Of a DNA stretch of 64,000 nucleotides, positions 51,813-60,256 are shown piece by piece. The DNA is taken from contig CBDANO010000003.1 in the NCBI GenBank assembly GCA_965197665.1, positions 62,001 through 126,000 of the forward strand, read 5' to 3'. The position numbers were made by a program, and so were the translations under genes. Each line of letters starts with the position of its first letter. The stretch's first letter is position 1. The notes under the pieces were generated by a model that searched no databases, had not been told where the DNA came from, and saw only the letters and a list, made by a program, of their open reading frames with translations. Source of the stretch: CBDANO01 sp965197665. GTDB lineage: Bacteria > Chloroflexota > Dehalococcoidia > Lucifugimonadales > UBA3495.

Positions 51813-51860
51813 CCCATGCCTGGATGCCCTCATTGGGCTACCGCTACCCTCGCCTAACAT

Positions 51861-51904
51861 CCTCCGGCGCCCTCGGTGACGAAAGGGCGGCGGAGGGTAT
51901 TTTA
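51861..51904 (+). terminator. Hairpin between nuoK and nuoL
   Basis: CCTCCGGCGCCCT (51861-51873) pairs with AGGGCGGCGGAGG (51884-51896) with one mismatch, followed by TATTTTA. It could partly terminate transcription or mark an mRNA processing point within the operon. Confidence 0.4.
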
Positions 51905-51925
51905 GGCGCGACGGGCTGTTAGCCG

Positions 51926-53827
51926 ATGGAGTGGGCCTGGCTGATACCGGTTTTTAGCTTCGCCGTCGTCCCCATCATCGTCATTGCGGGCAACCGCTTG
52001 CCGGGCAAAGGGGCCTTTCTTTCCATCCTGGCCATCAGCGCCGGCTTCGTCGTTTTCTGGGTGGCGCTGGGCGGATTCCTGGACGCCTCGGCCTCTACCA
52101 AGGACTGTTTCACCAGCGGCCACACGGAAGCGCTGACCTGTCATTACCAACGCTCTTGGTTCACCGTCGGCGATCTCCAGCTTCACTGGGGAATCCTGAT
52201 CGACCCCCTCACGGTGGCGATGCTGGGACTGGTCACCTTCGTCGCCCTGATGGTCCAGATTTATTCCCTGGCGTACATGCGGGGCGATTCCCGCTTTGGC
52301 TGGTACTTCGCGGTGCATTCCTTGTTCGCGGCGGCCATGCTTACATTGGTATTGGCCGACAATTTCTTGCTGTTGTACGTGGCCTGGGAACTGGTAGGCA
52401 TCTGCTCCTACTTGTTGATCGGCTTTTGGCACGAAAGGCCGGCGGCCAAGGAAGCGGCCAAGAAGGCCTTCATAGTTACTCGCATCGGCGACGTGGGCCT
52501 GCTGGTCGGGATTCTGCTGCTGTGGCGGGAAGTAGGCAGCTTTAGCATGTCCGCCGCCTTCGGCGCGGCCAGCAGCGGGGCCATGAGCGAGGGCGTAGCC
52601 ACCGCGGCCGCCATTCTGCTGTTCCTGGGCGCCATGGGTAAATCGGCCCAGTTCCCCTTCCACGTCTGGCTGCCCGACGCTATGGAAGGCCCCACACCGG
52701 TCAGCGCCCTGATCCACGCCGCAACAATGGTGGTGGCCGGGGTATTCCTGGTGGCCCGGGCCTTCCCCATATTCCAAGCCTACGACGCCGACCCTCTTCT
52801 GGTGGTGGCTATCGTCGGACTCGTTACCGCCTTCTTCGCCGCCACCATAGCGTTGTTTACTACCGACCTGAAACGCATTCTGGCTTACTCCACCATCAGC
52901 CACCTTGGGCTGATGATGCTGTCCCTGGGGGCCTTTGGCTATACCGCCGCCATTTTCCACCTGTTGGCCCACGGGTTCGCCAAGGCGCTGTTGTTTCTTG
53001 GCGCCGGAAGCGTGCTCCACAGCACGGAGGAGCAGGATATCCGGAGAATGGGGGGCCTGAGGCGGGTTATGCCGCTGACCGCATTGGTCTTTGCGGCGGG
53101 GGCGCTATCTCTGGGGGGGATACCGATACTGTCCGGTTTCTGGAGCAAAGACGAAATATTGGCGGCGGTGAACGATCACCGGAACGCCGCTTTTATAACC
53201 TTCGCCCTGATTACGGCGGTATTGAGCGCACTATACATGGCCAGGGCGGTCTTCGCGCCCTTCTTTGGCCGGCTGCGGCAAGAGCTTGAACACGTTCACG
53301 ACGCTCCTTGGCAAATGGCTTGGCCCATGGTGCTGCTGGCGGTCCTAGCGGTGGGTTTCGGGTTCATCAGCTTCAACTGGCCCGGCAGCTTCGACGGGTT
53401 TGGCACATTCGTCTTTTTCGAGAAAAGGCACGGCTTTGAGTTCACTTGGTGGCTGGGCGTCCTTTCCGCCGTTCTTGCCATCGGAGCTTTCGCCACAGCC
53501 GCCTTGGTGTACGTGACCGGAGCTATTTCCTTGGAGGGGGTCAAGACCCGGCTGGGGCCGGTTATTTCCCTGATAGAGAACAAGTACTACTTCGACGAGG
53601 TATACCAGTGGGTGGTAGACCGGGTAGTCCTGGTCTTCTCCGGTTTGATTGGCCTGTTCGACCGGAGAGTGGTCAATGACCTTGCGGTCAACGGCCCGGC
53701 CAACTCGGTGCGAAGGTTGGGCAACACTCTCCGCCTTCACGTCACCGGCCACGTCTACAGCTACACCCTGGCCATGGTGTTGGGCACAGTAGGGTTGGCG
53801 ATTTTCTGGTGGTTGCGGTCATCCTGA
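51926..53827 (+). CDS. nuoL: NADH-quinone oxidoreductase subunit L
   Basis: 633 residues, about 16 membrane segments. GILIDPLTVAMLGLVTFVALMVQIYSL, FAAAMLTLVLADNFLLLYVAWELVGICSYLLIGFW, GKSAQFPFHVWLPDAMEGPTPVSALIHAATMV, and ILSGFWSKDEIL are diagnostic of the NuoL/ND5 antiporter-like subunit, with the proton-channel Glu and Lys. The long C-terminal lateral helix is suggested by the extended tail. Confidence 0.96.
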   Translation: MEWAWLIPVFSFAVVPIIVIAGNRLPGKGAFLSILAISAGFVVFWVALGGFLDASASTKDCFTSGHTEALTCHYQRSWFTVGDLQLHWGILIDPLTVAMLGLVTFVALMVQIYSLAYMRGDSRFGWYFAVHSLFAAAMLTLVLADNFLLLYVAWELVGICSYLLIGFWHERPAAKEAAKKAFIVTRIGDVGLLVGILLLWREVGSFSMSAAFGAASSGAMSEGVATAAAILLFLGAMGKSAQFPFHVWLPDAMEGPTPVSALIHAATMVVAGVFLVARAFPIFQAYDADPLLVVAIVGLVTAFFAATIALFTTDLKRILAYSTISHLGLMMLSLGAFGYTAAIFHLLAHGFAKALLFLGAGSVLHSTEEQDIRRMGGLRRVMPLTALVFAAGALSLGGIPILSGFWSKDEILAAVNDHRNAAFITFALITAVLSALYMARAVFAPFFGRLRQELEHVHDAPWQMAWPMVLLAVLAVGFGFISFNWPGSFDGFGTFVFFEKRHGFEFTWWLGVLSAVLAIGAFATAALVYVTGAISLEGVKTRLGPVISLIENKYYFDEVYQWVVDRVVLVFSGLIGLFDRRVVNDLAVNGPANSVRRLGNTLRLHVTGHVYSYTLAMVLGTVGLAIFWWLRSS

Positions 53828-53852
53828 TGGACGGGACCGGACTAGACAAGCC

Positions 53853-55364
53853 GTGAACGACTTCGACCAAGTATCCCTGTTCCTGATTATCTTGGTACCG
53901 CTGCTTGGCGCGGTATCGGTAATGTTCATGCCCTCGGACCGCCCCAAGGAAATCTGGTACTTTGCGGTTTTCGTCGCCGCCGTCTCTCTGGTCCTATCCC
54001 TGGTCATTTTTGCTCGCTACGATTACAGCCACGGCGGGTTCCAGTTCAACCGGACCTTCGAATGGATAGACGCGCCGCTCAACATCGACTTTTCCATGGG
54101 CATCAACGGCATTACCGCGCCGTTGGTCCTGCTCAACGGCATCGTGCTCTTGGGCGGTGTGCTCATCTCCCGGAACATCCTCCACCGGACCCGGGACTTC
54201 TTCGTGCTGCTGCTGGCCTTGGCCGCCGGGGTCTACGGAGTATTCGTAGTCCGGGACCTCTTCTTCTTGTTCTTCTTCTACGAGTTGGCGGTCCTGCCAA
54301 TGTACCTCCTCATCGGCGTCTGGGGGAGCAGCACCGACTTTGGGACCTTCGTCAGGACCAAAGAGTACGGGGCGACGAAGTTGTTCATCTATCTGGTGGC
54401 GGGCAGCGTGTTGGTGTGGATCGGGATACTGGCGGTATACGTTGAAGCGGGCAATTCCGGCTCGCCCACCTTCTCTCTGGCTACCCTGGGAACGATGGCG
54501 GCCAACGGCCAGTTCAGCGAGACCTTCCAGACCCTGGTGTTCCCCTTGTTCATGGTGGGTTTCGGAGTGCTGGCGGGGTTATGGCCTTTTCACACTTGGT
54601 CTCCCGACGGGCACGTAGCAGCTCCCACCGCGGTCAGCATGCTCCACGCCGGGGTCCTGATGAAGCTGGGCGCCTACGGCATCATCGTCGTGGGGCTGGT
54701 GCTGCTTCCCGACGGCGCGGAGAATTGGACGCCGGTGCTCATCAGCCTGGGCACGGTCAACGTCCTTTACGGCGCGGTGGCCGCCATGTCCCAAACAGAC
54801 CTCAAATACATCATCGGGTACTCCAGCGTCAGCCACATGGGGTACGTGTTGATGGGCATCGCCACCTTGGACCGCATAGGTGTGGGCGGGGGGGTGCTGC
54901 AAATGTTTTCCCACGGCATCATGACGGCCCTCATGTTCCTGTTGGTGGGAGCGATCTACGACCGGGCCCACGTCCGCGACATAACCGTCTTGAACGGGCT
55001 CTTCGGCCGGATGCGGGTCACCAGCTTCTTCTTTGCTATAGCCGGATTGGCGTCGTTGGGGCTGCCGGGGTTGAGCGGGTTCATCGCCGAGTTCATGGTA
55101 TTCACCGGCGCCTTCCGGACCTACCTTCCCTTGGCGGTGCTGGCGGTGGTCGGCGCGGCCCTGACCGCCGTGTACATTCTGCGGTTGCTGGCCCGTACTT
55201 TCCTGGGCGATTCGGACTCGCGTTGGGAGCACCTTACCGATTCCAGCCCGATTGAAAAGGCGGTTGGCGGCGCCTTCGTGGCCATCCTGCTGTTCGTCGG
55301 CATATGGCCGGCCCCGCTGATGCGGGTAATCAACGTCAGCGTCGACGTTCTTCCCGGGGTGTAG
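53853..55364 (+). CDS. nuoM: NADH-quinone oxidoreductase subunit M
   Basis: 503 residues, about 14 membrane segments. FFFYELAVLPMYLLIGVWG (conserved Glu), GFGVLAGLWPFHTWSPDGHVAAPTAVSMLHAGVLMKLGAYG, and IGYSSVSHMGYVLMGI are NuoM/ND4 signatures. GTG 53853 is the start; it lies 25 bases after nuoL. Confidence 0.96.
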   Translation: MNDFDQVSLFLIILVPLLGAVSVMFMPSDRPKEIWYFAVFVAAVSLVLSLVIFARYDYSHGGFQFNRTFEWIDAPLNIDFSMGINGITAPLVLLNGIVLLGGVLISRNILHRTRDFFVLLLALAAGVYGVFVVRDLFFLFFFYELAVLPMYLLIGVWGSSTDFGTFVRTKEYGATKLFIYLVAGSVLVWIGILAVYVEAGNSGSPTFSLATLGTMAANGQFSETFQTLVFPLFMVGFGVLAGLWPFHTWSPDGHVAAPTAVSMLHAGVLMKLGAYGIIVVGLVLLPDGAENWTPVLISLGTVNVLYGAVAAMSQTDLKYIIGYSSVSHMGYVLMGIATLDRIGVGGGVLQMFSHGIMTALMFLLVGAIYDRAHVRDITVLNGLFGRMRVTSFFFAIAGLASLGLPGLSGFIAEFMVFTGAFRTYLPLAVLAVVGAALTAVYILRLLARTFLGDSDSRWEHLTDSSPIEKAVGGAFVAILLFVGIWPAPLMRVINVSVDVLPGV

Positions 55365-55369
55365 CTAAG

Positions 55370-56890
55370 ATGCCTGGACTGACTGCAAATCTGGGCCTGT
55401 TGACTCCGGAGTTCGCTCTGGCCGGACTGGCTTTTCTTGTCTTCGCCGTAGACTTGGTGCTTCCGGACCACCGCAAGGACCTATTGGCTTGGCTGTCCAT
55501 TGCCGGGCTGCTGGGGCTGATCGCGGTGGCCGCCGTCATGTTGTGGGGCGAGGAAGAGTCGCTCTACGGCGGACTTTTGGCAATCGACGACTACTCCCTC
55601 TTCTTCAAAATCTTCTTCATGGGCATGGGGGTCTTCATAATCCTCAGTTCCATCGATTACGTCAAGCAGTTCCTGGCTAATCCCGGGGAGTTCTACGGCC
55701 TTCTACTGTTTTCCATTCTAGGCATGAACGTCATGGCCCAATCGCGTGAACTGCTGACGGCCTACATCTCGCTGGAGTTGTTGAGCTTCTGCCTCTACGT
55801 GCTCGCTTGCTACGCCCGCAGCAGCCCCCGCTCGAACGAAGGGGGCTTGAAGTACATCATAATAGGGGCCTTCTCCTCGGCAATCCTGCTGTACGGCATC
55901 AGTATGGTGTACAGCAGCCTGGGGACGACTCGTTTCGACGATATCAGCGTGGCGCTAATGACCGCCGGAGACGTAAGTCCGGCGCTATGGGTGGGTGTGG
56001 CGATGATACTGGTGGGCTTGGGGTTCAAGGTGTCCGCGGTGCCCTTTCACATGTGGGCCCCGGACGTGTACGAAGGTTCACCCTATCCCATAACCGCCTA
56101 CCTGGCCATCGGGTCCAAAGCCGCGGCCTTTGCCTTAGTGCTGAGGTTGGCGGCAGAGGGTTTCGTTCCGGCTTCCGTGAGGTGGGACCAGTGGCAGCTC
56201 ATCGTGGCGGTGCTGGCCGGTGTCACCATGCTGGTGGGCAACCTGGTGGCGCTGGCCCAACGGAACATGAAGCGGCTCATGGCATATTCCAGCATTGGAC
56301 ACGTCGGGTTTATCCTGGCCGGAGTAGCGGCCCTGTCCCACGATTCGATCCTGGCCTCCAACGGCATCATGCTCTACCTGGTGGGTTACTCGGTCACCAG
56401 CTTGGTGGTCTTTGCCGGACTGATTGGATTCTTCAACACCACCGGCCGGGAGATGATCGCCGACTTCGCCGGGCTGGCCGACCGGCACCCCTTCATGGCG
56501 GCCTGCATAGCCATTGGGCTGTTCTCCTTGGGCGGGCTTCCCATATTCGCCGGCTTCGCCGTCAAGTTCTACTTGTTTACCGCCGTGGCCAGCGAGGGGC
56601 TGCTGTGGCTTGCCGGATTGGCCATATTCACCAGCCTCATCTCGTTGTACTACTATATTCAAGTCATCCGCCAGATGTACATTCACTCATCCCCCGAGGA
56701 GGACGCCGAAGGGACTGCGGCGCCTACCGACAGCGAGGTATCCGAAGGGACCTTGACCTCCGCGCCCTCAGCGGTGATGCTGTCGGTGCTTGGCATAGGC
56801 CTGGCCGCCGTGTTCTGGATCGGCGTCTACCCGGCTCCACTCCTGGGACCCATCGAAGCGGCCAGCAGAGCGATACTGCCCGGCGCCTAG
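55370..56890 (+). CDS. nuoN: NADH-quinone oxidoreductase subunit N
   Basis: 506 residues, about 14 membrane segments. AYISLELLSFCLYVLACYAR, GLKYIIIGAFSSAILLYGISMVY, GLGFKVSAVPFHMWAPDVYEGSPYPITAYLAIGSKAAAF and MAYSSIGHVGFILAGVAAL are diagnostic of NuoN/ND2. ATG 55370 begins 5 bases after the nuoM stop. Last gene of the operon. Confidence 0.95.
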   Translation: MPGLTANLGLLTPEFALAGLAFLVFAVDLVLPDHRKDLLAWLSIAGLLGLIAVAAVMLWGEEESLYGGLLAIDDYSLFFKIFFMGMGVFIILSSIDYVKQFLANPGEFYGLLLFSILGMNVMAQSRELLTAYISLELLSFCLYVLACYARSSPRSNEGGLKYIIIGAFSSAILLYGISMVYSSLGTTRFDDISVALMTAGDVSPALWVGVAMILVGLGFKVSAVPFHMWAPDVYEGSPYPITAYLAIGSKAAAFALVLRLAAEGFVPASVRWDQWQLIVAVLAGVTMLVGNLVALAQRNMKRLMAYSSIGHVGFILAGVAALSHDSILASNGIMLYLVGYSVTSLVVFAGLIGFFNTTGREMIADFAGLADRHPFMAACIAIGLFSLGGLPIFAGFAVKFYLFTAVASEGLLWLAGLAIFTSLISLYYYIQVIRQMYIHSSPEEDAEGTAAPTDSEVSEGTLTSAPSAVMLSVLGIGLAAVFWIGVYPAPLLGPIEAASRAILPGA

Positions 56891-56986
56891 AAGGTAACCG
56901 CCGCAAGATGCAGGGCCCGGGGTTAGGCCGGCGCCGGGAAGGAAAGACTTCCCAGCCGGTACCCGCCGTGAGCTGGTTCCAGGCTC

Positions 56987-56995
56987 TGCTATAAT
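56987..56995 (+). promoter_or_regulatory. Extended -10 promoter element
   Basis: TG-C-TATAAT with TG at 56987-56988 and a perfect TATAAT at 56990-56995, about 48 bases before the next gene. The -35 sequence at 17 bases (GTGAGC) is weak, which is compatible with an extended -10 promoter. It probably drives the LOG-like gene and eno. Confidence 0.55.
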
Positions 56996-57042
56996 TCTTG
57001 CTCAGGCGTCGAATCTTTGATATTGCAAAGGTGCGTTCTCGG

Positions 57043-57555
57043 ATGATGATATCGGTAATTGGAAGCAGCAAGACCGCCACGGCGAAGCACTTGGACTTGG
57101 CCGAGGCGGTGGGGAGGGAACTGGCCAGCCGGGGGGTTATGGTGGTATGCGGCGGGTTGACGGGGATCATGGAAGCCGTATGCCGCGGCGCAAAATCGGC
57201 CGGCGGCACGACCATTGGCATCCTCCCCGGACACGACGCGTCCAAGGCCAACGACTACGTAGACATACCCATCGTGACCGGAATGGGGTACTCTCGAAAC
57301 GTCATCGTCGTTCATAGCGGCAGGGCCGTCATCGCGGTGGGGGGCGCTTACGGCACTCTATCGGAGATCGGGCACGCTTTGAGCGAGAATATCCCGGTGG
57401 TGAGCCTGAAGAGTTGGCCCCTTTCTCGAAACGGGGATGGTGAGTCCATCGACGGGGTTATGATCCAAGCCTCGGACCCCGTGGATGCGGTGGACAAGGC
57501 TCTGGCCGCCGCTGGGGCCCGGGACGTGGTCGAACCGGCGGAAAGAGACCATTAA
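57043..57555 (+). CDS. TIGR00725/LOG-like Rossmann-fold protein (lysine-decarboxylase family)
   Basis: 170 residues. VVCGGLTGIMEAVCRGAKSAGG and VIAVGGAYGTLSEIGHAL carry the GG-x2-GxM and GGAYGTxxE versions of the nucleotide-binding motifs of this superfamily. LOG proteins hydrolyse cytokinin nucleotides and related nucleoside monophosphates, but TIGR00725 members are uncharacterised. It ends 2 bases before eno, so the two are co-transcribed. Confidence 0.82.
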   Translation: MMISVIGSSKTATAKHLDLAEAVGRELASRGVMVVCGGLTGIMEAVCRGAKSAGGTTIGILPGHDASKANDYVDIPIVTGMGYSRNVIVVHSGRAVIAVGGAYGTLSEIGHALSENIPVVSLKSWPLSRNGDGESIDGVMIQASDPVDAVDKALAAAGARDVVEPAERDH

Positions 57556-57557
57556 TC

Positions 57558-58880
57558 ATGGCGCGCCGGGCCGGCGTCGTTACTATTGCCCAATTGCGGG
57601 GTAGGGAGGTCTTGGACTCCCGGGGAAACCCCACCGTAGAGGCCGAGGTCTTACTTTCCAACGGTAGCAGCTTCCACGCGGCGGTCCCTTCCGGCGCCAG
57701 TACCGGCAGCTACGAGGCTTTGGAACTCCGGGACAATGACCCCTCCCGCTACCAAGGTAGGGGCGTATTGCGGGCGGCGGCCAACGTGGAGGAAGTCATC
57801 GGCCCCGCATTGGTTGGCCGGACCCCTCAGGACCAACCGGACATCGACCGCCAACTCATTGAACTGGATGGCACGCCGGACAAGGGCAAGCTGGGGGCCA
57901 ACGCCATCCTGGCGGTGTCGCTGGCCGCGGCCAAGGCGGGGGCGTCTATATCCGGAAGCGGCGGCGCACTTTGGCGCTACTTGTCCCAGGGCGAAAGGCC
58001 CAGCCTTCCGGTACCCATGTTCAATATCCTCAACGGCGGACGGCACGCCTCCAACTCCGCGGACATTCAAGAGTTCATGGTCGTGCCCGTCGGCGCGCCT
58101 TCTTTTTCCGAGGCCCTGCGCGCCGGGGCTGAGATATACCAGGCCCTGCGAGAGTCCCTCAAGTCCTCCGGTCACAACCTGAACGTGGGCGACGAAGGCG
58201 GATTCGCTCCTTCCTTGCCGTCCAACCGGGACGCCATCGAGTTGGTCCTCCACGCCATCGACGCCGCCGGATACAGGTCTGGCCGGGACGTGTACCTGGC
58301 CCTAGACGTAGCTGCCTCGGAGCTTTACCAAAAGAGCGACGGCGAATACCTGCTGGCCCGGGAAGGGGCCGCCATGGGTTCCCAAGAAATGGTGGACCTA
58401 TACGAGGACTGGACCCGGGAATATCCCATTCTTAGCATCGAAGATGGACTGGATGAAGACGACTGGGGCGGGTGGCAGGATATGTGCCGCCGGTTAGGCT
58501 CATCGGTACAGTTGGTGGGGGACGACCTGTACGTCACCAACATCCAAAGGATTCAGCGCGGCGTCGACAGCGAGTCGAGCAACGCGGTCTTGCTCAAACC
58601 CAACCAGATCGGCACCCTGAGTGAAACCCTGGACGCTTTGAAGCTGGCCCGAAACTCCGGCTGGGGCACGATCATGAGCCACCGGTCCGGGGAGACCGAG
58701 GACACGACCATTGCGGACCTGGCGGTGGCGTGGAACGTTGGGCAGATCAAGACGGGAGCTCCGGCCCGCTCCGAGCGGGTAGCCAAGTACAACCGTTTAC
58801 TGCGAATAGAGGCGGAATTGGGGTCCGACGCTCGCTACGCCGGGTACCAAGGGTTTCAACACCTCTCGGAGCGGCCGTAG
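57558..58880 (+). CDS. eno: Enolase
   Basis: 440 residues. REVLDSRGNPTVEAEV, SGASTGSYEALELRD, GKLGANAILAVSLA, NILNGGRHASNSADIQEFM, GDEGGFAP, ILSIEDGLDEDDW (metal ligands), QLVGDDLYVTN, LLKPNQIGTLSETL (catalytic Lys) and SHRSGETED are all present and in order. It converts 2-phosphoglycerate to phosphoenolpyruvate. ATG 57558; two codons may be trimmed at the start. Confidence 0.97.
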   Translation: MARRAGVVTIAQLRGREVLDSRGNPTVEAEVLLSNGSSFHAAVPSGASTGSYEALELRDNDPSRYQGRGVLRAAANVEEVIGPALVGRTPQDQPDIDRQLIELDGTPDKGKLGANAILAVSLAAAKAGASISGSGGALWRYLSQGERPSLPVPMFNILNGGRHASNSADIQEFMVVPVGAPSFSEALRAGAEIYQALRESLKSSGHNLNVGDEGGFAPSLPSNRDAIELVLHAIDAAGYRSGRDVYLALDVAASELYQKSDGEYLLAREGAAMGSQEMVDLYEDWTREYPILSIEDGLDEDDWGGWQDMCRRLGSSVQLVGDDLYVTNIQRIQRGVDSESSNAVLLKPNQIGTLSETLDALKLARNSGWGTIMSHRSGETEDTTIADLAVAWNVGQIKTGAPARSERVAKYNRLLRIEAELGSDARYAGYQGFQHLSERP

Positions 58881-59108
58881 GGCGCCGGCAAATCAGCCCC
58901 TCACTCTACGGTCCGCGGGTTTCCAAGAGCGGCAGGGCGACTCTCCCGATTTGGCTTTCCGGCGATTCCCCCTGAGGGCCTCTGGCCGGGTTTGCCGCGG
59001 AGCAGTGCGCTTTTCAATCCACCGGCAGGGGTTTATCATGGTACCGGTCTTCGAGGCTGACGGCGCGCGCCTCCGAAAAGCAATCATCCTGGCAATGTGG
59101 AGACAACA

Positions 59109-60122
59109 ATGACGACGACGATCGGCATCAACGGCTTCGGCAGAATCGGGCGTTTGGTGTTCCGGGCGATGACCACGCTGCACCCGGATAAGCTCCAGGT
59201 GGCGGCGGTGAACGACCTAACGGACGCGAAAACCAACGCCCACTTGTTCAAATACGACACCAATTACGGCACTTATCCGGGGAAGGTGGAAGCCAGCAAC
59301 GGCGACCTGATAGTCGACGGTCGAAGCATTCGAGTGTTTTCTGAGCGAGACCCGACCCATATCCCTTGGTCGGAGATGGGAGTGGACTTGGTAGTCGAGT
59401 CCACCGGCATCTTCACCGACGCGGAAAAGGCGGTGGGCCACCTGAAAGGAGGCGCCAAGAAAGTCGTGATTTCGGCCCCGGCAAAGGGCGAAGACCTGAC
59501 TGTAGTCCTTGGAGTCAACGACCACCTTTACGATCCGTCAAAGCATACGATAGTCTCCAACGCTTCGTGTACCACGAATTGCTTCGCGCCGATGGTAAAA
59601 GTCCTTCACGATTCCTTCGGTATTGAGCACGGCCTCATGTCCACTATTCACGCTTACACCAACGACCAAGCCATCCTGGACGTCCGGCACTCGGACCTGC
59701 GCCGGGCCCGGGCCGCGGCTATGAACATCATTCCCACCAGTACCGGGGCGGCCCGGGCCGTGGGACTGGTTCTGCCTGAATTGAATGGCAAGCTCCACGG
59801 CATGGCCTTCCGGGTCCCCACGTCCACCGGTTCCATCACCGACTTCACCGCCAACGTATCCAAGGACGTGACGGTGGAAGAGGTCAACCAGGCGTTCCAA
59901 AACGCCGCTCAGGGCAAACTCAAGGGTATCCTCGAGTACGTCGACGAGCCCTTGGTTAGCTCGGACTTCCGGGGCAACAGCCACAGTTGCATCTTCGACG
60001 CTTTGTCAACCATCGTCATGGAGCAACGCATGGTAAAGATCATGGGCTGGTACGACAACGAGTGGGGATATTCCTGTAGGACCGCCGATCTATGCGCAAT
60101 GATGAATGACGAAGGCATCTGA
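59109..60122 (+). CDS. gap: Glyceraldehyde-3-phosphate dehydrogenase
   Basis: 337 residues. IGINGFGRIGRLVFRA is the NAD site; the catalytic Cys lies in SNASCTTNC; STIHAYTNDQ, STGAARAVGLVLPELNGKLHGMAFRVPT and MGWYDNEWGYS are conserved. ATG 59109 has GGAG 7 bases upstream; GTG 59097 is less likely. The position after eno suggests a glycolysis cluster, although 228 bases separate them. Confidence 0.97.
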   Translation: MTTTIGINGFGRIGRLVFRAMTTLHPDKLQVAAVNDLTDAKTNAHLFKYDTNYGTYPGKVEASNGDLIVDGRSIRVFSERDPTHIPWSEMGVDLVVESTGIFTDAEKAVGHLKGGAKKVVISAPAKGEDLTVVLGVNDHLYDPSKHTIVSNASCTTNCFAPMVKVLHDSFGIEHGLMSTIHAYTNDQAILDVRHSDLRRARAAAMNIIPTSTGAARAVGLVLPELNGKLHGMAFRVPTSTGSITDFTANVSKDVTVEEVNQAFQNAAQGKLKGILEYVDEPLVSSDFRGNSHSCIFDALSTIVMEQRMVKIMGWYDNEWGYSCRTADLCAMMNDEGI

Positions 60123-60186
60123 TCGCCTAACCGCTCCGTATACACTTGGAAAGAGGACCACACCCCGCACAGGTCCGGATAAGTGG

Positions 60187-60230
60187 GAATCCCCCCGGGA
60201 CCCCCTGCAGAGGGGGGATAGGGGGGATTC
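60187..60230. repeat. Nested inverted repeat after gap
   Basis: GAATCCCCCC (60187-60196) pairs with GGGGGGATTC (60221-60230), and inside it CCCCCTGCAGAGGGGG pairs again. The G/C-run structure has the look of a dispersed intergenic repeat and may help end gap transcription. Confidence 0.55.
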
Positions 60231-60256
60231 TTAGTAGATGGGATAATGGCATTGCA

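Noticed and set aside
51902..53020. 372-codon minus-strand frame opposite nuoL
   Set aside because: Gln/Gly/His-rich shadow translation typical of antisense to membrane-protein genes.
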